Source: Mesorhizobium sp. 65-26 (GTDB lineage Bacteria > Pseudomonadota > Alphaproteobacteria > Rhizobiales > Rhizobiaceae). From it: DNA of 58,896 nucleotides. The stretch's first letter is position 1, and every line of letters begins with the position of its first letter. Location: the NCBI GenBank assembly GCA_001899205.1, contig MKVL01000026.1:1-58896 (forward strand), given 5' to 3'. The position numbers and the translations under genes are program-made. The notes under the pieces are model-generated. The model was given only the letters and a program-made list of their open reading frames with translations, did not search any database and was not told the origin of the DNA. Below, piece by piece: positions 38,913-47,835 of the stretch.

Positions 38913-39473
38913 ATGGTTGGAAATTTGGTTCGGATCGCCGGGTTGCTTGCGGTGGCACTCCCGATGGCGGTGTCGCATGCGTCGGCTTCGGAAGAGGTGT
39001 TCAAGCACCCGAAGGTCGGAGGCAATCGTCTCGACTGGTGCTTCAAATTCCAGAACGGGTGCGGGGAAAAGGCGGCGAATGCCTGGTGCCAAGATCAAGG
39101 CTATAAGAACGCGACGAGCTTTACCAAGGCCGCCAATGTCGGACTGACCCGAACGATCGGCGATTCATCGCTCTGCGCCGACAGTCATTGCGACAGCTTT
39201 TCCCAGATCACCTGTTTCAAGCCGCCGATCGCGGCCATGGCGGCGTTGAGCTATTACACGCCGACCTTCAAGGGCCTGCGCCTGGACTGGTGCTATGCCT
39301 GGCAGAAGCAGTGCGGCAAGCCCGCCGCGGAAGCCTTCTGCCAGAGCAAGGGCCATGCCGGCGTCAAGTCGTTCCAGAAGGCGGCGAATGTCGGTGGCAT
39401 GACGCGCCTCATCAGCAATTCGCAGGTGTGCGACGGCAAATGCGACAGCTTCACCAGCATCGTCTGCGAGTAA
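38913..39473 (+). CDS. Secreted protein with two six-cysteine RLDWC modules
   Basis: A 186-residue protein with a signal peptide (ending SHASA, before SEEVF). The mature part consists of two tandem modules: each starts RLDWC, continues with CG..AA..(W/F)CQ..G, SF.KAANVG, and ends VCD..CDSF..I.C (or LCADSHCDSFSQITC in module 1). The cysteine spacing is C-x6-C-x8-C-x28/29-C-x3/4-C-x7-C, six cysteines per module, consistent with three disulfides in the periplasm or outside. I do not recognise a described family. A one-module paralog follows 30 bases downstream, and the caspase operon is convergent. Confidence 0.82.
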   Translation: MVGNLVRIAGLLAVALPMAVSHASASEEVFKHPKVGGNRLDWCFKFQNGCGEKAANAWCQDQGYKNATSFTKAANVGLTRTIGDSSLCADSHCDSFSQITCFKPPIAAMAALSYYTPTFKGLRLDWCYAWQKQCGKPAAEAFCQSKGHAGVKSFQKAANVGGMTRLISNSQVCDGKCDSFTSIVCE

Positions 39474-39503
39474 GCGGTTCCCAGTCCATCGAGGGCGAAA
39501 GAC

Positions 39504-39854
39504 ATGCGAACAAACGGAATTGCGGACGTCCTTTGGTTGGCGGCAGCCGTTTCGGCCGCAGCGACGGTCATTGCCACCACCGCTGCCGCGCAGGCCCAGA
39601 CATTCGAGAAGCCGGGAGTGTCTTCTGGCAACATGGGCATCGCGGGCGTCTCGCGGCTGGACTGGTGCTGGCGCCATCAGCGGCAGTGCGGCAAGACGGC
39701 CGCCGACCTCTACTGCAAGGCAAAGGGCTTTCAGACAGCAACCGCCTTCTCCAAGGATCCTGGGCTGAACGTGACGGTTTCCATGGGCGACAAGGCGGTC
39801 TGCAAGCAAGGCATTTGCGACGGCTTCGTCAGCATCACCTGTCACAAGTCGTAG
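39504..39854 (+). CDS. Secreted protein with one six-cysteine RLDWC module
   Basis: A 116-residue protein with a hydrophobic N-terminal signal (VLWLAAAVSAAATVIATTAA, cleavage around AQAQ). The single module runs from RLDWCWRHQRQCGKTAADLYC to CDGFVSITC with cysteine spacing C-x6-C-x8-C-x28-C-x4-C-x7-C, the same as in the gene upstream. The module is diverged from the two upstream ones, so this is an older paralog. It starts 30 bases after that gene and is likely co-transcribed. Function unknown. Confidence 0.78.
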   Translation: MRTNGIADVLWLAAAVSAAATVIATTAAAQAQTFEKPGVSSGNMGIAGVSRLDWCWRHQRQCGKTAADLYCKAKGFQTATAFSKDPGLNVTVSMGDKAVCKQGICDGFVSITCHKS

Positions 39855-40355
39855 GCCTCGGTCCGGCAAGCGAGCCTGGCTACGCGGCCTGGCTCATCCC
39901 CATACAGTCGCGGTGGGCCTTGCATGCAGCCGCGCGGCCTAATCGATTAAATCACAAATGACCTTTTGCCGGCTGTTTTCGATTGACCATCCAGGTTCCC
40001 GGGGGCAGACTCATCTTGTCAACGAAGTCGGCCGTCCGTTGATGGCCTCGCCGCCACGGGGCGGCCTGCGAGACGCCGCAGGCATTTGCGATTTGAGCTT
40101 CGGAAGACAAGGCAAACGGAACAGGGAGTGGAGCATGACGCCACCGGACAGTTCCCAGAGGCTCCACGGCATCGATGGAGCCACGGCAGGCATGGATGCC
40201 TTGAGGTAGGCGCGAGCGTCGACCCCCGTCCATCGTGACCAGCCGCTTCCCCACAATCAGAGACTACGCGTCGGATCGTCGGCTGATGGCCGCGTGGCAT
40301 CCGAAATCTAAAGCCGGTTAAACACTCCCGGCGAAATTGGATTTGACATCCAGAA
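39855..40355. other. Non-coding stretch between the six-cysteine genes and the caspase operon
   Basis: About 500 bases with no convincing gene. Open frames of 83 codons (39958-40209, +) and up to 100 codons (39952-40254, -) overlap each other and show no signal peptide, domain or ribosome site that I trust. The only clear element is the terminator hairpin that follows at 40356. Confidence 0.6.
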
Positions 40356-40392
40356 AAGCCCCGTCCGTTTTGCTGAGGCAACGACGGGGCTT
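40356..40392 (-). terminator. Terminator of the caspase operon (possibly bidirectional)
   Basis: AAGCCCCGTC and GACGGGGCTT form a 10-bp stem around a 17-base loop. On the - strand four Ts follow the stem, ending the leftward transcript about 40 bases after its last stop codon. On the + strand the stem is followed by ATCTTTT, so it may also stop rightward transcription. Confidence 0.8.
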
Positions 40393-40430
40393 ATCTTTTG
40401 CGATAGGTGGCAAAGTAAGGGCGAGGGACG

Positions 40431-43292
40431 TCACGGGTTGAGGTAGAACTCGCCGATGGAAGAGCTCTCCCAGGGTTGTTGCCCGTTGTTGGTGAGGTGG
40501 ATCACCTCCTGGCGCACCCGCTTCAGCATCAATCCGATCTCGGTGCTCTTGGCGTCCATATTGTCCAGGAGAGCCTGGGTGAACGGGCTGTGTTCTCCGT
40601 CGCCATCGCTGGCGGTCTGATCGGGCGCGGTGGCGAAGGCGATCAGCAAGCCTCCCGCGTCCGTCCCGGTCGCCGCCATGCCATTACCGACCAGGAAAGC
40701 GCGCGGCAAATGCCGAGAGAAATTACGAGCGAGCGGATTGTCCCGGCATGAATCCAGCATCGCAATCCCGATGCGGCCGGGATCGGACATCGCCGCAAGG
40801 ATCTGGTCGACGCTGATTGTCTCGAAGTTGATCGATGAGGCCGTCTCGAGCTTGGCGTCTATGGGGATAAGGTAATTGTGGCCCTCATACTGCATGCCGT
40901 GTCCGGCATAGAACAGCAGCGCCACCCTGGCGCCGACGACCGCGTCCTCGAATTGCTGGACGGTGCGGTCCATCGCCGGTTTGTCGAGGTCCTCGCCCTC
41001 GATCACCTGAAAGCCTAGCCCTTTCAGCTTCGCCGCGACGGCCTTCGAGTCGTTGCGTGGATTGAGCAACCGGTTGGCATTCTTGTAGGCCGAGTTGCCA
41101 ATCACCAGCGCAATCCGAGGACCAGCGTCGGCTCTCGCGCCCGGCTCGGGCGCTGACGCCGGCAATTGCGGTTTGGTGGGCTGCGCCGGCACATTCAATG
41201 CCAACGCCGGCGAGCAGCCGGCTTGGCCTGCTGCTCCACATTTGCCCGCGATGAAGCTGTTGTAGGCATCCGCGATCGAAGCGGCCTGGAAGCCGGCCTT
41301 GGCCGCCTCGATCTGCGCCGCGATCCTGGCTGGATCCTTGCTGGCTGTCGCCGCATCCAGGTCCGTAATCAGGCTAAGCAGCTTGGGTACCTGATCGGAA
41401 AGCATGTTGCGGGCGACATAATCGGTCGCGAAGGATCTGACGATCGCCAACGTGCCTTGTTGCTCGGCAAGTGCAATGTCGCGTTGTTTCTGCTTTTCGG
41501 CGGTCATTGCGGCCAGATAGGTCTGATAGGCGGGTGTGGCGCTCAACTTTTCCCGCAAGGCCCTGGTGGAAGAGACAACATCGGTTTCGTTGTTCCCTGC
41601 CAGGGCCTTGTTCAGCGCCAGCACCAGCGGAACCAATGCGACGACATCGCCCGCCGAAGCGCCGCTGGCGCCGAATTTCTGCACCGTGTCGAGCGTATCT
41701 TGCGCGCCCGTCACGACGTCCATGGGAAACGTCGCGCGCGGCAGCCCAAGCGCGACCCGGCAGTCGCCAACCGAAAGATGGCGCGCTTCCGCCTCGGCCA
41801 CGGCATCCGGCGCCCCGTTCATCATCCCGGCTTTGTTTGGATCGAGAGCGGCATTGCAGACGGTTGCGATGGAAGCATCCATCAGGGGTGGGAACGCTTC
41901 CGGCGAGGTCCCCAGCGACCCCAGCGCAATCTTCGCGGCCGGCGTTTCCAGGAACGCTACCGGGCAGGCTCCGGCGGCCGATCGCAGCAGCGGGCGTGCC
42001 TCGCGTGGGCGGTTCTGGGCGAGCGCGAGTTCTCCGGAGTAGAAATCCAACTCGCAGGCTTGCTGCCTTTGCTTGACCGGATCGGGATCAACGGTCTTTT
42101 CTCTGGCCTGTTCGGTCGTGATCTGCCCCAAAAGGAGTTGCACGATCGGGCCAGGCCATTTGGCGAGATCGAGCTGTGCCGTGTCCGAGGCAAGCGTGCC
42201 TTGCGAGTTCATCCGTCGGGCCGTCATCTCGCGCCATATCGCTAGGTAGGCGTCGTTGGGCTGGAGGGTCAGCGCGCTGCTCAGGGCGGTCTCGGCGAGC
42301 GGGAATTCATGCAACGCGAAATACGCGCGCCCAAGCCCGAAAAAGGCGCTCCAGGACTTGGCGTTGAGGTCAATGGCCTGATTGTAATCGGCGATCGCCT
42401 TTCTCGGATCGCCCTTGTCGATCAACACGAAACCTCGTTCACTGTAGGCGGCCGCAAGCTTTGGATCGAGGCCGATGACCCGGTTGTAATCATCCAGGGC
42501 CTTGTCGAAATCGCCTTGGTCACGCGACGCCTCCGCACGATGGAGGTATGCCAGTGTGCTGTTGGGATCGAGCCGGATTGCTTCATCGTAGTCGCTGCGC
42601 GCCTTGTTGGAATCGCCCTTTGCGCTCCAGGCAATCCCTCGATCGCGATAGACCGTTGAATCCGTCACGCCGATGGCGATCGCCCTGTCGAAATCAGCAA
42701 TCGCCTCGTCATATCGATCTAGATACAGATAGCCTTTGCCGCGTTGTGAGTAGTGCGAGCCTTTCTGCATCGACCATGTGTCGTCTGGGTCGATCTTCAG
42801 ATACTCCGTTTCTTCAGCAACGACGCCCGCGCCATCGTTCTTCATGCCGAGAAGGTAGGCCAGTTCGGAATGAGCCGACAGTTGATCCGCCTTGGCCAGG
42901 CCATTCATGGACAGGAACGACCTGCAGGCATCGATTTTCTTGTCGGAGTCTATCGTGGCATCGTACAGGCAACTGTCTTTCGCCAGTTTGCGCGCGGACG
43001 GGCGCTTTCGCGAGATGATGCTGCAGCGCCCATATGTCCTGTTGCACTCGCTTAGTGCCCGGCTCGCCGATGCCGAAGCGTCCGACTGCTCCCAGTTGTA
43101 CGAGCAGCCCTTTTTCCCCGCCGCAAACGTCCCGTAGCCGTCGCGCTGGTTCCATGCATACCAGCCACGCAAACACCCGCCCGAAAGCCCTTTGGGCCCG
43201 CTCCAGGCGTTCGCCGGCAGGCAAATCGTCCAGCAGAGAAGGCTGATCAGGAAGATGGTACGGCCCCAGGCGGGCCGGCTCTCGCTATGCAT
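40431..43292 (-). CDS. Exported TPR-caspase protein (peptidase C14), paralog 1
   Basis: A 953-residue protein with a signal peptide (FLISLLCWTICLPANA). An N-terminal cysteine-rich region (~residues 35-120) is followed by tetratricopeptide repeats (~180-345), a long helical middle, and a C-terminal caspase domain from about residue 726 (RIALVIGNSAYKNANRLLNP). The catalytic dyad is His798 (LLFYAGHGMQYEG) and Cys849 (MLDSCRDNP), so it should be an active cysteine peptidase that cuts after a basic residue, if it follows bacterial orthocaspases. It would act outside the cytoplasm. It is the last gene of the operon, 26 bases after paralog 2. Targets are unknown. Confidence 0.9.
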   Translation of the reverse strand: MHSESRPAWGRTIFLISLLCWTICLPANAWSGPKGLSGGCLRGWYAWNQRDGYGTFAAGKKGCSYNWEQSDASASASRALSECNRTYGRCSIISRKRPSARKLAKDSCLYDATIDSDKKIDACRSFLSMNGLAKADQLSAHSELAYLLGMKNDGAGVVAEETEYLKIDPDDTWSMQKGSHYSQRGKGYLYLDRYDEAIADFDRAIAIGVTDSTVYRDRGIAWSAKGDSNKARSDYDEAIRLDPNSTLAYLHRAEASRDQGDFDKALDDYNRVIGLDPKLAAAYSERGFVLIDKGDPRKAIADYNQAIDLNAKSWSAFFGLGRAYFALHEFPLAETALSSALTLQPNDAYLAIWREMTARRMNSQGTLASDTAQLDLAKWPGPIVQLLLGQITTEQAREKTVDPDPVKQRQQACELDFYSGELALAQNRPREARPLLRSAAGACPVAFLETPAAKIALGSLGTSPEAFPPLMDASIATVCNAALDPNKAGMMNGAPDAVAEAEARHLSVGDCRVALGLPRATFPMDVVTGAQDTLDTVQKFGASGASAGDVVALVPLVLALNKALAGNNETDVVSSTRALREKLSATPAYQTYLAAMTAEKQKQRDIALAEQQGTLAIVRSFATDYVARNMLSDQVPKLLSLITDLDAATASKDPARIAAQIEAAKAGFQAASIADAYNSFIAGKCGAAGQAGCSPALALNVPAQPTKPQLPASAPEPGARADAGPRIALVIGNSAYKNANRLLNPRNDSKAVAAKLKGLGFQVIEGEDLDKPAMDRTVQQFEDAVVGARVALLFYAGHGMQYEGHNYLIPIDAKLETASSINFETISVDQILAAMSDPGRIGIAMLDSCRDNPLARNFSRHLPRAFLVGNGMAATGTDAGGLLIAFATAPDQTASDGDGEHSPFTQALLDNMDAKSTEIGLMLKRVRQEVIHLTNNGQQPWESSSIGEFYLNP
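40434..41130 (-). repeat. Caspase-domain duplication, copy in paralog 1
   Basis: This segment is closely alike at DNA level to 43322-44010 in the neighbouring gene, with long runs of identity and mainly synonymous differences, whereas the 5' parts of the two genes align poorly. It points to tandem duplication with later homogenisation of the caspase domain. Confidence 0.75.
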
Positions 43293-43318
43293 GTGACGCG
43301 CCCCCGCGCATTGTTTGG

Positions 43319-45715
43319 TCAGGGATTGAGGTAGAACTCGCCGATGGAGGAGCTTTCCCAGGGTTGTTGTTCGTTGTTGGTGAGGTGGATCACCTCCTGA
43401 CGTACCCGCTTAAGCATCAAGCCGATCTCGGTGCTCTTGGCAGCCATGTTGTCCAGGAGGGCCTGGGTGAACGGGCTGTGCTCTCCGTCGCCATCGCTGG
43501 CGTTCTGATCTGGCGCGGTGGCGAAGGCGATCAACAAGCCACCCGCATCCGTCCCGGTCATGGCCATGCCGTTGCCCACGAGGAACGCGCGCGGCAAGTT
43601 TCGCGAGAATTTGCGGGCAAGGGGATTGTCACGGCAGGAGTCCAGCATGGCGATCCCAACGCGGCCGGGATCGGACATCGCCGCAAGGATCTGGTCGACG
43701 CCGACCGTCTCGAAATTGACCGAAGAGGCTGTCTCCAGCCTGGCGTCGATGGGGATGAGGTAATTGTGGCCCTGATACTGCATGCCGTGTCCGGCATAGA
43801 ACAGCAGCGCCACCCTGGCGCCGACGACCGCGTCCTCGAATTGCTGGACGGTGCGATCCATCGCCTGCTTGTCCAGGTCCTCGCCTTCGATCACCTGAAA
43901 ACCAAGCCCTTTGAGCTTGGCGGCGATCGCCCTGGCGTCGTTGCGCGGGTTGGGCAACTGATTGGCGTTCTGGTAGGCCGAGTTGCCGATGACCAGGGCA
44001 ATTCGGCTGCCAGTGTCGGCGGAGGCGGCCGACGGGACTGTCGACGGCTCCTGGGGCGGAGGTGGTTGCGTGGGAACGCCTAGAGCCAGATCCTGGGAGC
44101 AGCCAGGCAGGCTTTCGGCCCCACATCTCTGCGCAACGAAGCGGTTATAGGCGTCGGCGATCGATGCTGTCTGAAGACTGTTCCTGGCAGCCTGGACCTG
44201 GGCCGTCATTCTGGCAGGGTCCTTGCTGGCCGTCGCCGCGTCGATGTCCGCGAGCAGGCTCAGCAATGTCGGCACCTTGTCGGACAGCATGTTGCGGGCG
44301 ACGTAGTCCGTGGTGAAGGCTCTGACGATCGCCAGCGCGCCCTGCTGCTCGGCGATCTCGTGCGCTGCTTGCTTTTCCTTTTCCGCCGCGGTCGCTGCAA
44401 CAAAGCTTGCGTAGGCCGGAGTGACCGCCAGCTTGTCCCGCAAGGTTTTCGTGGATGACACGACATCGGCTTCACTTTCGCCGGCCATGGCCTTGTTGAG
44501 CGCCAGCACCAGGGGAGCCAGGCGGATAACGTCGTCGGCCGAGATGCCGCTGGCGCCAAATTGCTGCGCCGCTGCAAGCAGGTCCCGTGCATTCTTCACG
44601 ACCTCGACCGCGAACGTCGCCCGGGGCAGTCCGAGCGCTACCCTGCAGTCGCCGATCGACAGATGGCGGGCGGCTGCTTCCGCCACCGCATCGACCGCCC
44701 CTCGGTTCAAGGTCACCATGTCCGCGTTCAAGGCGGCTTTGCAGACGGTCGTGTCCGATGCCCCCATCAACTGCGGAAAGGCCTCCGCCGCGGCGCCCAC
44801 TCCGCCCAAGGCCAGTTTGGCGGACATCGCCTCGACCGACGTCGCGGTACAATCCTGAGCGGCCCGCTGCAGAAGGGGGCGCGCGTCGCGCGCGCTCTTT
44901 CGGGCCAGCGCGAGTTCTCCCGTGTAGAAATTGTATTCGCAGTCCTCCATCGATCGCGGGATGCGGTCCGGTTGGCTCTCCGAAAGCACCACCTGTTCCG
45001 GCGTCAGTTGTTCGAGAAAGAGCTTTACGATCGGTCCCGGCCATCTGGCGAGATCGAGGTTCGCGGCGTCGGCGGCGAGGGCGCCTTGCGATCCTGTGCG
45101 CCGCGCCGCCAGTTCTCGCCATAGCGCTCCATACGGGTCTCGCGGCTGGAGGTTCATCACGCTGTCGAAGTCGACCTTGGCGAGGGAAAATTCCTGGCGA
45201 TAGAAATGCACGCGCCCCCGATTGAACAATGAGATCGCGTCCGCCGGGTAGAGCCCGACGGCCTGGTCGTAGTCTGCGAACGCCTTGTCGAGGCGGCCCT
45301 TGGCGAGCCACGCAGCGCCACGGCCGTTGTAGTTGTAGCCGTCGCGGGGCTCCAGCAGGATCGCCTGGTCGTAATCAGCGATAGCCTTGTCCGCATAGCC
45401 CTTGTCGAGCCAGGCATTGCCGCGATTGGCGGCCGCGAGCGAGTCGTTCGGATCGAGGCTGATGGCCTGGGTGTAGTCAGCGATCGCCTTGTCGGTGTTT
45501 CCTTTCCTGAGCCACGCATTGCCGCGATTTATGTAGGCGTGCTCCTGGTCGGTGACTGTTCCCCGTTTCTGATCGATGAGCACTGTGCAGCCGTCGATGA
45601 CGTCGTCGGCACCGGCACCGCCATTGCCGCACGCTCCTTCCTTCGCGAGGGCGGCTTCGCAGCCGATCCTCAGAACCACCGCCAATACAGCAACAAAGGC
45701 ATACCACCGCTTCAT
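43319..45715 (-). CDS. Exported TPR-caspase protein (peptidase C14), paralog 2
   Basis: A 798-residue protein with a signal sequence (MKRWYAFVAVLAVVLRIG to ALA). Tetratricopeptide repeats fill ~residues 58-200 (NRGNAWLRKGNTDKAIADYT and further units), followed by a helical middle and a C-terminal caspase domain from about residue 571 with His643 (LLFYAGHGMQYQG) and Cys694 (MLDSCRDNP). The last ~230 residues are nearly the same as in paralog 1, and the middle is clearly related, but the N-terminal ~150 residues differ. GGAGAGG precedes the ATG. It follows the OmpA-like gene by 36 bases. Confidence 0.9.
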   Translation of the reverse strand: MKRWYAFVAVLAVVLRIGCEAALAKEGACGNGGAGADDVIDGCTVLIDQKRGTVTDQEHAYINRGNAWLRKGNTDKAIADYTQAISLDPNDSLAAANRGNAWLDKGYADKAIADYDQAILLEPRDGYNYNGRGAAWLAKGRLDKAFADYDQAVGLYPADAISLFNRGRVHFYRQEFSLAKVDFDSVMNLQPRDPYGALWRELAARRTGSQGALAADAANLDLARWPGPIVKLFLEQLTPEQVVLSESQPDRIPRSMEDCEYNFYTGELALARKSARDARPLLQRAAQDCTATSVEAMSAKLALGGVGAAAEAFPQLMGASDTTVCKAALNADMVTLNRGAVDAVAEAAARHLSIGDCRVALGLPRATFAVEVVKNARDLLAAAQQFGASGISADDVIRLAPLVLALNKAMAGESEADVVSSTKTLRDKLAVTPAYASFVAATAAEKEKQAAHEIAEQQGALAIVRAFTTDYVARNMLSDKVPTLLSLLADIDAATASKDPARMTAQVQAARNSLQTASIADAYNRFVAQRCGAESLPGCSQDLALGVPTQPPPPQEPSTVPSAASADTGSRIALVIGNSAYQNANQLPNPRNDARAIAAKLKGLGFQVIEGEDLDKQAMDRTVQQFEDAVVGARVALLFYAGHGMQYQGHNYLIPIDARLETASSVNFETVGVDQILAAMSDPGRVGIAMLDSCRDNPLARKFSRNLPRAFLVGNGMAMTGTDAGGLLIAFATAPDQNASDGDGEHSPFTQALLDNMAAKSTEIGLMLKRVRQEVIHLTNNEQQPWESSSIGEFYLNP
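43322..44010 (-). repeat. Caspase-domain duplication, copy in paralog 2
   Basis: Partner of the repeat at 40434-41130, about 2.9 kb apart and in the same orientation. Recombination between the two copies could delete one gene's front and fuse the pair. Confidence 0.75.
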
Positions 45716-45751
45716 GCGCTTGCCTCTCCGTCAGTCCCTTCCATCAGGAGC

Positions 45752-46300
45752 TCAGTTGTTCGTCTGGGACGGGTCTCCGTTCAAAGTGACGATCTGGACG
45801 CGCCGATTGATGCCGTCTTCAGGATGTTGCGGGTCAAGAAGCCTGGTCCTGCCGAACCCTTTCGATTCCAGCCTGGCGGGCGCGATGCCGTACCTGTCCA
45901 TCAGGTAATTGCGCACCGCTGTCGCCCTGCGCTCGGACAGCCCCTGATTGTATTGGTCCGTACCCTTGGCGTCGGTATGACCTGCGATCAGGAACGAGAA
46001 CTGCTGGAGTCTGGGGTCCAGCAAAGCCTTGCCAAGCTTGTCCAAGGTGATCTCGCCATCCGATGTCAGTTGCGCGGAGTCGAAGGCGAAGTTGACGTAC
46101 AGATTGACGGACGGCGGCCCGTCCTGCGCGGTGCCTGGCTGGACCGTGATGCCTCGCTTGAACGAACGTGTCGCAACGGTCTTGGAGGTATGGGGATCCA
46201 GCGATATGACGATGTCCTTGGTGCTGAGATCGTCCGCCCGAACCAACGGCACGCTTGCCGCAAGGAACAGCGCGATGAGCACGAGAAGCAACCTGCCCAT
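45752..46300 (-). CDS. Secreted OmpA-like peptidoglycan-binding protein
   Basis: A 182-residue protein with a signal peptide (LLLVLIALFLAASVPLVRA). A short N-terminal region is followed by an OmpA C-terminal domain (~residues 66-170): VNFAFDSAQLTSDG, GHTDAKGTDQYNQGLSERRA and the ligand arginine region INRRVQI. The conserved aspartate in GHTDAKG and arginine in NRRV bind diaminopimelate of peptidoglycan, so it would anchor at the wall. It starts two bases after the peptidase gene, with GAGGAAAAAT as ribosome site, and precedes the caspase genes. Confidence 0.9.
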   Translation of the reverse strand: MGRLLLVLIALFLAASVPLVRADDLSTKDIVISLDPHTSKTVATRSFKRGITVQPGTAQDGPPSVNLYVNFAFDSAQLTSDGEITLDKLGKALLDPRLQQFSFLIAGHTDAKGTDQYNQGLSERRATAVRNYLMDRYGIAPARLESKGFGRTRLLDPQHPEDGINRRVQIVTLNGDPSQTNN

Positions 46301-46302
46301 GA

Positions 46303-47835
46303 CTATTTTTCCTCGGTCACAACCGGCGCCACCGCCGCGCTGATCTCGCGATCCGGCTGGTTGGGGTCGGGTTTGTAGATGATGGCCTTGCGCAGGCGTG
46401 TGAGGTAGTCGCGCTCGCTGAGGGTGGCGGGCAACGGTTCATCGAAAAGCGGGCTTCGCGCCGCGAGAACAACGACCATCTCCCGGCCAAAGGGCGGCCC
46501 CACGACAAACTTGCTTCGCCCGTCCAGGCCGTCACCGAAAACCTGTCTCGTGTGACGGTCGAGCGGTGTCGGGGGAACCAGTTTCGGTTGGGAAAGGGTA
46601 ACGACGGTCCCGTCCGCCTGTATGTAGCTGGCATACAAATAGGCTGGCCAGTCGGGCGAGGTCACGTTGATCGAGAGCGTGGCGCCGTTCTTGACGGAGC
46701 CGCTGGCAGCGCTCGTCGCTATCACGGGCAGATTTGCGCCATTCAGCGGCTTTTCCAGCGTTTGCAGCACCTCGCACTGGGGCCACGGCCGCACGTCGAC
46801 GGCGATCGCCGCATTCCTGCCCTTGTATCTTGCCGTCACCTTGGCGAGGTCGTCGGCATTGCCGACGAAACCGTTGACCTTCAACTGTCCGCCGCTGGTG
46901 TCCTCGGATATCTTCGCGCACTGCAGGCCGGCGATATCGACGAGGGGATCCGGTGCCGGCGCCGGCGGTTTCGCGACCTCCATCACGTAGGCCTCCCGGG
47001 CGTCATAGCGAAAGGTGTCGTAGGCGATCCAACCGTAGCCGCCGTCCCCCCAGCCGCGTCCCCAGGAATTGATGATCCGAAATGCCTGGAGCTGGTCGTC
47101 ATAGCCGGTGACCACCACAGCATGGCCTGGCTGCGTTGTGTCTCCCCCGGACATGTCCCTCCAGATGTCATGACCACGCAGGTTCATGAACTGCTGGTTT
47201 ATCCGCATGCCGATGACGACCGGGTCGCCCTTCGCCAGTTCCCCGCGCAGGTTGTCGATCCCCTTGCCGTCGGCGAGGTCGATCGCAGTCCAGTCGCTGA
47301 TCTTGAAGTCCGTTGCCTTGGCGGCGATATCCGCGGGGGCGGCGCAACCGGGGTTCTGGCTCGCCGGATAGGCCTTGAGGGACGGCGCTCCCTGCTTGAG
47401 CACGTTCAGGACGAGCGGCAGGTAGCCGCCTTCGCAATTGCTGCGCGAGCTGGCCACCGTTTCATAGAGATAGTTGGGGCTTGGAATGCTGCTCTCGTCG
47501 TTCTTCGAGCGGCCCTCGGTTCTTACGGAATAGTAGGAGCGGGCGGCATATCCGGTAGCCCACGACGCGCATGTCGGGCCGTATTGATGTGCGGGGGCGG
47601 GAAAGTACTTCGAGAGATCGACACGTACCGGGAGAAACGCCCTATAGGCCGGTTTGTGCCTGAAGGAGCGATAGGCCTCTGGTGATGCCGGGATGAGGCC
47701 TGTCGGGTAGACGGTGCCTGAAGGGTCAGCCGACGGACTGTTCGCGCCGCTGGTATCCTGGGCCAGACCATGCGCCGAGCATGTCAGGCAAAGGATAAGC
47801 AGCGATATACCGGTCTTGGTAGCGACATTCCCCAT
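46303..47835 (-). CDS. Secreted papain-like C1 peptidase with DUF4384-like C-terminus
   Basis: A 510-residue protein with a signal peptide (SLLILCLTCSAHGLA). The papain domain (~residues 70-285) has Gln84 and Cys89 (HQYGPTCASWATGYA), His238 (PGHAVVVTGYDD) and Asn256 (RIINSWGRGWGDGGYGW), the full catalytic set; the Gln-to-Cys spacing is one residue shorter than in papain. A C-terminal domain (~380-470: SINVTSPDWPAYLYASYIQ and VVGPPFGREMVVVLA) looks like DUF4384, which I recall also next to caspase domains. It is the first gene of the four-gene operon; 266 bases upstream probably hold the promoter. Confidence 0.88.
   Translation of the reverse strand: MGNVATKTGISLLILCLTCSAHGLAQDTSGANSPSADPSGTVYPTGLIPASPEAYRSFRHKPAYRAFLPVRVDLSKYFPAPAHQYGPTCASWATGYAARSYYSVRTEGRSKNDESSIPSPNYLYETVASSRSNCEGGYLPLVLNVLKQGAPSLKAYPASQNPGCAAPADIAAKATDFKISDWTAIDLADGKGIDNLRGELAKGDPVVIGMRINQQFMNLRGHDIWRDMSGGDTTQPGHAVVVTGYDDQLQAFRIINSWGRGWGDGGYGWIAYDTFRYDAREAYVMEVAKPPAPAPDPLVDIAGLQCAKISEDTSGGQLKVNGFVGNADDLAKVTARYKGRNAAIAVDVRPWPQCEVLQTLEKPLNGANLPVIATSAASGSVKNGATLSINVTSPDWPAYLYASYIQADGTVVTLSQPKLVPPTPLDRHTRQVFGDGLDGRSKFVVGPPFGREMVVVLAARSPLFDEPLPATLSERDYLTRLRKAIIYKPDPNQPDREISAAVAPVVTEEK

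Noticed and set aside
39952-40254. Open frames of 83 to 100 codons in the gap before the caspase operon
   Set aside because: They overlap on both strands, lack a good ribosome site or any recognised feature, and look like chance frames in GC-rich DNA.
40431-45715. Reading the caspase genes as a cytoplasmic abortive-infection defence pair
   Set aside because: Both proteins have export signals, and no sensor, nuclease or known defence gene is adjacent, so cytoplasmic phage defence is not supported by the sequence.
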